The position numbers and the translations under genes are program-made. Source: Emydura subglobosa (Eukaryota; Chordata; Testudines; Chelidae). From it: a stretch of 64,000 bases of DNA. The stretch lies in NCBI GenBank assembly GCA_007922225.1, contig ML679954.1, forward strand, positions 23,085,003 through 23,149,002, in the 5' to 3' direction. How positions within the stretch are numbered: position 1 is the stretch's first letter; every line of letters begins with the position of its first letter. Positions 58,708 to 64,000 of the stretch are shown piece after piece. The notes beneath the pieces were generated by a model. It saw only the letters and a list, made by a program, of their open reading frames with translations, ran no database searches and was not told the DNA's origin.

Positions 58708-59530
58708 ATTCTGATTGGCCAGTCCTTCCATCTGTGCCTGGAGGTCTTTCGATGTGTCCACGAAGTGATCCACTCACTCAGACTCACTACTCCCTCTTAT
58801 ACCCACAAAATTAGAGGAACATGTCAATCAAGAAAAGGTTACGTAGGTGACCAAACAAAATTAATCACTGGACAGAAACAAAAGTTACAGACATATCACT
58901 TTAAAAAAAAAAAAAGTTAAGTAAGCAGTCTTGAGTTGTTAGTCTAGTATGGAGATTTCCCCATAGCAGCAGTTCTAAAATATATCCAGACTTCCTGTTT
59001 TTCACAGACATCTGGCCCAGTATATCCAGAGAGAGAGAGAATGCACAAAGTGAAGCTTACTTCATGTTCCACTGTCTACTACCCTTCTCTCCCAGTTTGC
59101 ATAGTTATGCTAAGTTCCTGCAAAGGCTAGAAAATGGCTAAGAGCAGCAAGCAGGATAACTGGTAGTCCATCCATCCCAGTAATTGGCAGTGGCTTGGAC
59201 ACCTGGCTGATTGCTAAAATGCCCTTGTACAAGAGAATCCTGCAGATACAGAGACTGGGGAGAAACCCTGCCCAAACAGGGCTGAGTACCTTTCCAGGCC
59301 TGGAGGCCTAAGGGAAAAGACCCTACCAGAAGGGGAAGATTGAACTGGGTGTTTAGTTAGCCGTAGGTATTTTGATTTTTTTTTTCCTGACTTGATTTAC
59401 CCTGTATTCGAAAGTCTGTTCCAGGACAGGTGTGTCCAGGCCAGGTATATTACTACAAAGTTAGTAATCGATTCATTTCAAATGTCTCTTGCTGACTAAG
59501 TTGTAGGGTATGATGGAACAAAAAGTATTG
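58708..59530. mobile_element. LTR-like fragments
   Basis: From 59110 to 59465, GAAACCCTGCCCAAACAGGG, CTTTCCAGGCCTGGAGGCC and GTTTAGTTAGCCGTAGG are phrases of turtle LTR-type repeats. Ends are not defined. 58708-59110 is unclassified and includes an A13 run near 58902-58914. Confidence 0.35.
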
Positions 59531-59610
59531 CATTTATAGTTATGCAAACTAATATAAGTATCATCATAACCATTTATAGTTATGTAAATTAATATAAAGA
59601 TAATCAAATT
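59531..59610 (+). repeat. 40-bp tandem duplication
   Basis: Two adjacent 40-bp units, both starting CATTTATAGTTATG and sharing AATATAA in the middle, match at about 32 of 40 positions. Confidence 0.85.
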
Positions 59611-62445
59611 TCACACTTCATGCCATAGACAAAGGGGTTCAGAAGAAAATTTTCCCTTCAGATGTACAGTATTGTGGACTTTAGCAAGTGTAGGTTCTTT
59701 GGATTACTTGGATTTATTATGTTAGGTCACTGAAAGATGATGGAATTGATGGAGCTGGTGGTACAAATCCTATTTTTCTGACTGCTGTTCTCTAATTATG
59801 CTGGGCAGTAGGATGAATTTTCAGACATCTTCTTGACTAAATCAAGGTATAACAATGAAAGGAATGCAAATGAAAGAATGCAATTAAAGGAATTCAAAAT
59901 CTGTACATTTCCCATGTTTAAGATGGCAAGAACTCACTGAGAGATTAAGTGATAGAAATGGAAAAAGGTGCTTTTTTTTGTTCATTATTGTAGTAAAATT
60001 TAACAGATTTCTGTTGAGATTTATTTATACCATAGTGAGGTGTCTTGGTGAACCTTTTATGATAAAATTTACAATAAACAATCTTGAAAATTGAATCTTC
60101 ATGGCATTTCCTAGATGAACAATGCTACGGTGTGTCAACAGCGGAGTCACTGATAACTATATTAAACAGACAAGTTCTTGTACAAAGGCACTGTTCCATA
60201 AGCACTGCTCTTACCATCTCTAAACCAGTAGGGCCAGAGGCTGTTATGCAGGCGCTCAGGAGAGTCTCCTGTTCTCCTCATCCTTCCACATGGACTTGTC
60301 ACAGTTGAGATGCCCTCACTCAATGGAATACTGGGACTGTTTCTTCAGGTTGCCCCCCAGGAATACACCATGCCCAGGGAACGAAGGGAAAAGAAGTGGA
60401 ACCATGGCCTTATTCAACCTCCATACCAGACAGACGCTAGAGCTATTCCAGGGTAGGGCAGGCTGCAACGACCCAAAGTGTGGTATAATCTGCAGCATTG
60501 TCCTACAGCAAGGGGATGACTTGTGTCTCCCTGGCAAACACAACTTCTCATGGAATTGCTCTTTTTTTAAACTCTAAATCAAAATCTTGAGATCTGAAAG
60601 TTTCTCCAAGTCTTGCCAAGTCTGGAAATAGTAATCAATGTTAATTGGAGAATGGAAATAACATAGTAGGTAGTGATGTCATCTCACTAGAGGGTGCTGC
60701 AGAATCATTTTGCTTTGAGATAGAGGAAATGTAACTTTTGTAATGATGAATGGATGCCAAGTATTTGCTATATTGGTGATATAAAGCTAACTGATCTCTT
60801 AGAACTTGCACTCAAGCTGTTTCAGATTTTCTCAGCTCAAAATTTTGTATATAGGGAATTTTAGGCATAACTGAATGAGAGAGCACTTTCTATGCAATTT
60901 AAGGGTAAAAGCAACATAAAAATAGCATGAACTGATGAAGGACTTGAAAGAAGACTGTTCAACAGCCAGTTGGAATACGCAGCTCGGTTTGCCCTATTTG
61001 TATACTGAAGATATAAAACATCCAGATTTTAAAGCTAATATTAAGGAATTGGATGATTCTAGACAGTAAAGTGGATTGAGGAAATTGTTAAAATAATAGG
61101 AATTGAAACAACGTGGGTTTTATTGTATCCTGTTTTGCCTATAGAAAAGTCAAAGTTGATCCATTCCTGAGATTTTCACTGAAATTCCAGTTGCTATATC
61201 TGTTTTAACTACAAGACCCGGTGCATTCAAAGGTAAAATATGTTGATCTGGAACATTCTACATTTAATTGATTAGTCTTGTTTTGTCATTTCCCCCCAAA
61301 TATTCAAGTTCAAATGTAAGGGGCATTGTTCTTTGTAGACTTTTGTCTTTATTAATAAAGGATGTGTGTGTTCTACCAGAAAATTCTGCATCCAGGAGAG
61401 CTAGGTTGAAAAGTGGTGGCACCAGATTTGAAGATAGATTCTGTCCAGTCAACATAGTGTAAATAGATTCCAATCTTAAAAAGTTGATCTTAGATTTACT
61501 TATTACTCTGGAGAGTGGTATTTATGTTACTGATTGGTCATTAATATAAAAGGACAGGGAAGGAAATTAAAGCCTCTCAGCTTACTTCTATTGAAAGCCA
61601 TCAAGGTGTATTTTTTTTAAAAGTCTTAATTTAAACCATGTTTTTGGAAAATCAAGTACCAGGTGAATATGCTGGCAATTCCAGCAGGGCTAGAAGGAGA
61701 TAATCTATTATTTTTATTTTTTAATATTTATTATTAAAATCATTTATAAAGTGCCCCTCACATTAGAATCCGGGCATGACATAGGGATTCAATTAAAAGT
61801 CAAATATTTCTCAAGTACAAGAAGCAAGACATCCATGACTCTGTAGTTCCTCAACTTTAAGTACCAAGAAGACAAACCTTGCCAATTAAACTAAATAGAA
61901 GTAATGCAGCCAACTGATAGTGAAAAATCATGGACACTTTGGTACATTTTATGTCACATTCTGAATGTGGCCAGCTTGTCACTGAGACATAATTCTACTC
62001 TGTCAGAAAGGAGTTCCAAGAATGCCCCAAACTCAGGGAGTCAATACATTGTGATCAGCCAGCAATGTATGAAGCTATCCTGTACATTCTATATAGCCCT
62101 CAGAGATAGTTTATACATAAGAGTTGTGTTGTTATCTGGGAGCACTACATAAGGCATGAGATCCTGTTGCTACCGAATAGATTGTGCCTTGGAGTTGGTA
62201 GGGAGTTACATTACCCCAAGGTTTGTGTTGAGAAAGATCGTACCTCAGGATGAACAATTCCTGCCTGAGCTTCCCAGCACCCAAGGGGAATACACACACT
62301 GTATCATCCCTGTGAACAGATTTGCATCTTTCTGGGCTCCAAGAAGGAGTAGTTCTGAGTGCAGGAATGGCTGTTGAGTCTGACCTTTTGCAGAGCGTGG
62401 CAGGGTAAAGTTCATTGAATGAATGCCTACTCACACTCATGTTTT
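59611..62445. other. No gene seen
   Basis: Short frames at 60084-60577, 61264-61473 and 61904-62470 show no known motif, no splice signals and comparable frames on the other strand. Confidence 0.5.
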
Positions 62446-62464
62446 CTCTTTCTCTCTCTCTCTC
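62446..62464 (+). repeat. TC microsatellite
   Basis: A CTTT-interrupted TC run. It is followed at about 62499-62518 by a 10-bp tandem repeat (ATCTAACCAT twice). Confidence 0.9.
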
Positions 62465-63818
62465 GGACAAGACACAATCTAGCCCCTACCTTTCAGGTAT
62501 CTAACCATATCTAACCATAGATGCAAGTTGACTGTAAACTACCATGATAAGATAGGGGAGAAAGAGAAAGACAAACCAATATGAAACTGTGATGGAAAAG
62601 GAAAAGTTATACCTAACTTAAACACTGATGTAGATTGACCAAGATCCATGTCTAAATATCCACTGAGGGCTAGCCCACAGTTTATGGGCCCTTTTGCTAC
62701 CAGTGCTGCTTTTTCTTTTTTCCCTTTTATAGCTTAAATACAGTACTGGTATTGAGTGGCATTATTTCAATGATGGCAGAAATGGAAAAGCTATTTGTTT
62801 AAATTGTATAATCTTATTGTTTGTTATGCAGCTTCACTCCCCAAATACTATTCTCTAAATCCAGAAAGACTATTATTGAATAGCTGTAAATCTGCACTTA
62901 AAGTTATTGATGTTATCAAAGTTCACAACCTCTTTCAGTAAAATACAGTTTCACTATTTAATTAATCTGATGTTTCTCTTTAATCATCTTTTTATAAACA
63001 ATCAGTCTCCTCCTCTACTGAGTTCGCAAAGAATAACTCGTCTCTGGGGAAATAGTTTTGATCCACATACAATTCCTGTCATAATAGATGCTTAAGATGG
63101 CTGCATGTGGACATAAGTTGTTGAAAGTGTTTAGGGAGTGCTATCTAGTACAAGGTTACCATACTGGAGGGAATGATAGCCAGGTGCATTAGGAGGAACA
63201 GCTGGGAGCTCATGCCAAAATCACCCAAACCTATCCAGTGGTAGACCTAAGAGAATGAGATAAAAGGAAGGAAGAAATAGCATTGCCCCACCTTCTCTTT
63301 CTTCTGCTGGTGCTGACACTCCTAAAATTAGTTTCTCTCCATATTTTAGACCCAGGAGACATCTCAGAATTTAAGATAATCCATAATTCAAATAATCAGG
63401 GTTTACTTGAATATTTCTCTTATATCATGTGAATAATTGTAAGATAGTCTCAGAATCTCTTAAGTAGGCAAATTTTTGTAACAGTAAGGCTCAGATGTGG
63501 GTGTCAGTATCAATATTCTGCTCTTACATTGCTTAAACCATAATAATTCTGGTGTCTATATTATTGGCTCACTTACATGAGAGTAATTCTAATTAAAATA
63601 ATTTGCTGAATAGTTAATCACCTTGGATTCTAACTCTCATCTTCCCCATGAATCTTCCCCCTTCAGTCATCTCATAGCTAAGCTACCTTAGCTCTAGTAC
63701 CAGCTATTGTAGCCAGATATATCAAATTGTCACATAGTCATATAAAAAAAAAGCTTTCCTGATTCTCACCCTCAAGGCTATCACTCCATGCTACAAGAAA
63801 TCCTAAAACCAAAACGTA
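62465..63818. other. No gene seen
   Basis: AT-rich DNA without recognised features. Confidence 0.6.
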
Positions 63819-63880
63819 AAATCCTGGCTCCATTGAAGTTGATGGGAAGTTTGCCATTGAATTCAATGGAGCCAGGATTT
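63819..63880. repeat. Small palindromic MITE (AAATCCTGGCTCCATTGAA)
   Basis: Arms 63819-63845 and 63854-63880 pair at 24 of 27 positions around an 8-base loop. The AAATCCTGGC/CCATTGAAGT layout is a very common amniote mini-element. Confidence 0.92.
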
Positions 63881-64000
63881 CACATCAGATCTCCTCAAAA
63901 TCAGTAGAACTAAGTAGTCTATATGATAGTCTAGATTCAGGTCTTGCTTAACACTTACCCTTGTGTGTATCTAAGACAGCTCCCCCTAAAATGGGTCATT
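63881..64000. other. No gene seen
   Basis: Nothing recognised to the window end. Confidence 0.6.

Overview
The window looks like vertebrate, most likely turtle, nuclear DNA. It is AT-rich, with no dense or long open reading frames and no operon structure. It is packed with decayed amniote and reptile repeats: a CR1 3' end, MIR copies, L2-like reverse transcriptase, palindromic MITEs whose ends read GTCTACACTGC, hAT-type elements, Penelope-like (PLE) ends and a DIRS-type element. The turtle assignment rests on remembered resemblance to chelonian repeat families, not on a search. A crocodilian or other reptile remains possible. I recognise no complete gene, so the window reads as intergenic DNA or part of a long intron.

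Layout. From 1 to 2.5 kb there is a nest of elements: a PLE fragment with an inverted junction, next to an antisense non-LTR LINE that is itself split by an LTR-like insertion holding a 10-N assembly gap. From 2.5 to 20 kb the DNA is mostly single-copy-looking, with two hAT elements whose 8-bp target duplications can still be read (4955-5361 and 12952-13246), an AT/GT microsatellite, an antisense L2-like RT relic and several small palindromic MITEs. At 20.9-21.4 kb lies a 507-bp MITE. At 22.30-22.52 kb lies a palindromic pair of PLE tails flanked by a 14-bp duplication. Directly after it, on the minus strand (23129-22871), is the only candidate coding exon: a splice-acceptor-like tract, an 84-codon open frame, a stop and an AATAAA.

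From 24 to 47 kb there are more GTCTACACT-type MITEs, several LTR-like blocks (one with a clear minus-strand TATA box), a CR1 3' end at 34.7-35.5 kb, a near-perfect 78-bp inverted repeat at 42.06-42.56 kb, and two MIR copies, one apparently split by a smaller MITE. From 47 to 53 kb the DNA is quiet. From 53 to 59.5 kb there is a GC-rich hAT-like element, a DIRS-type reverse transcriptase/RNase H relic and a cluster of LTR-like insertions. The last 4.5 kb is quiet and ends with a textbook small palindrome.

All coding traces apart from the candidate exon belong to dead transposable elements. The best leads are the two inverted-junction PLE insertions carrying a hammerhead-like core, the young inverted repeat near 42 kb, and the candidate terminal exon.
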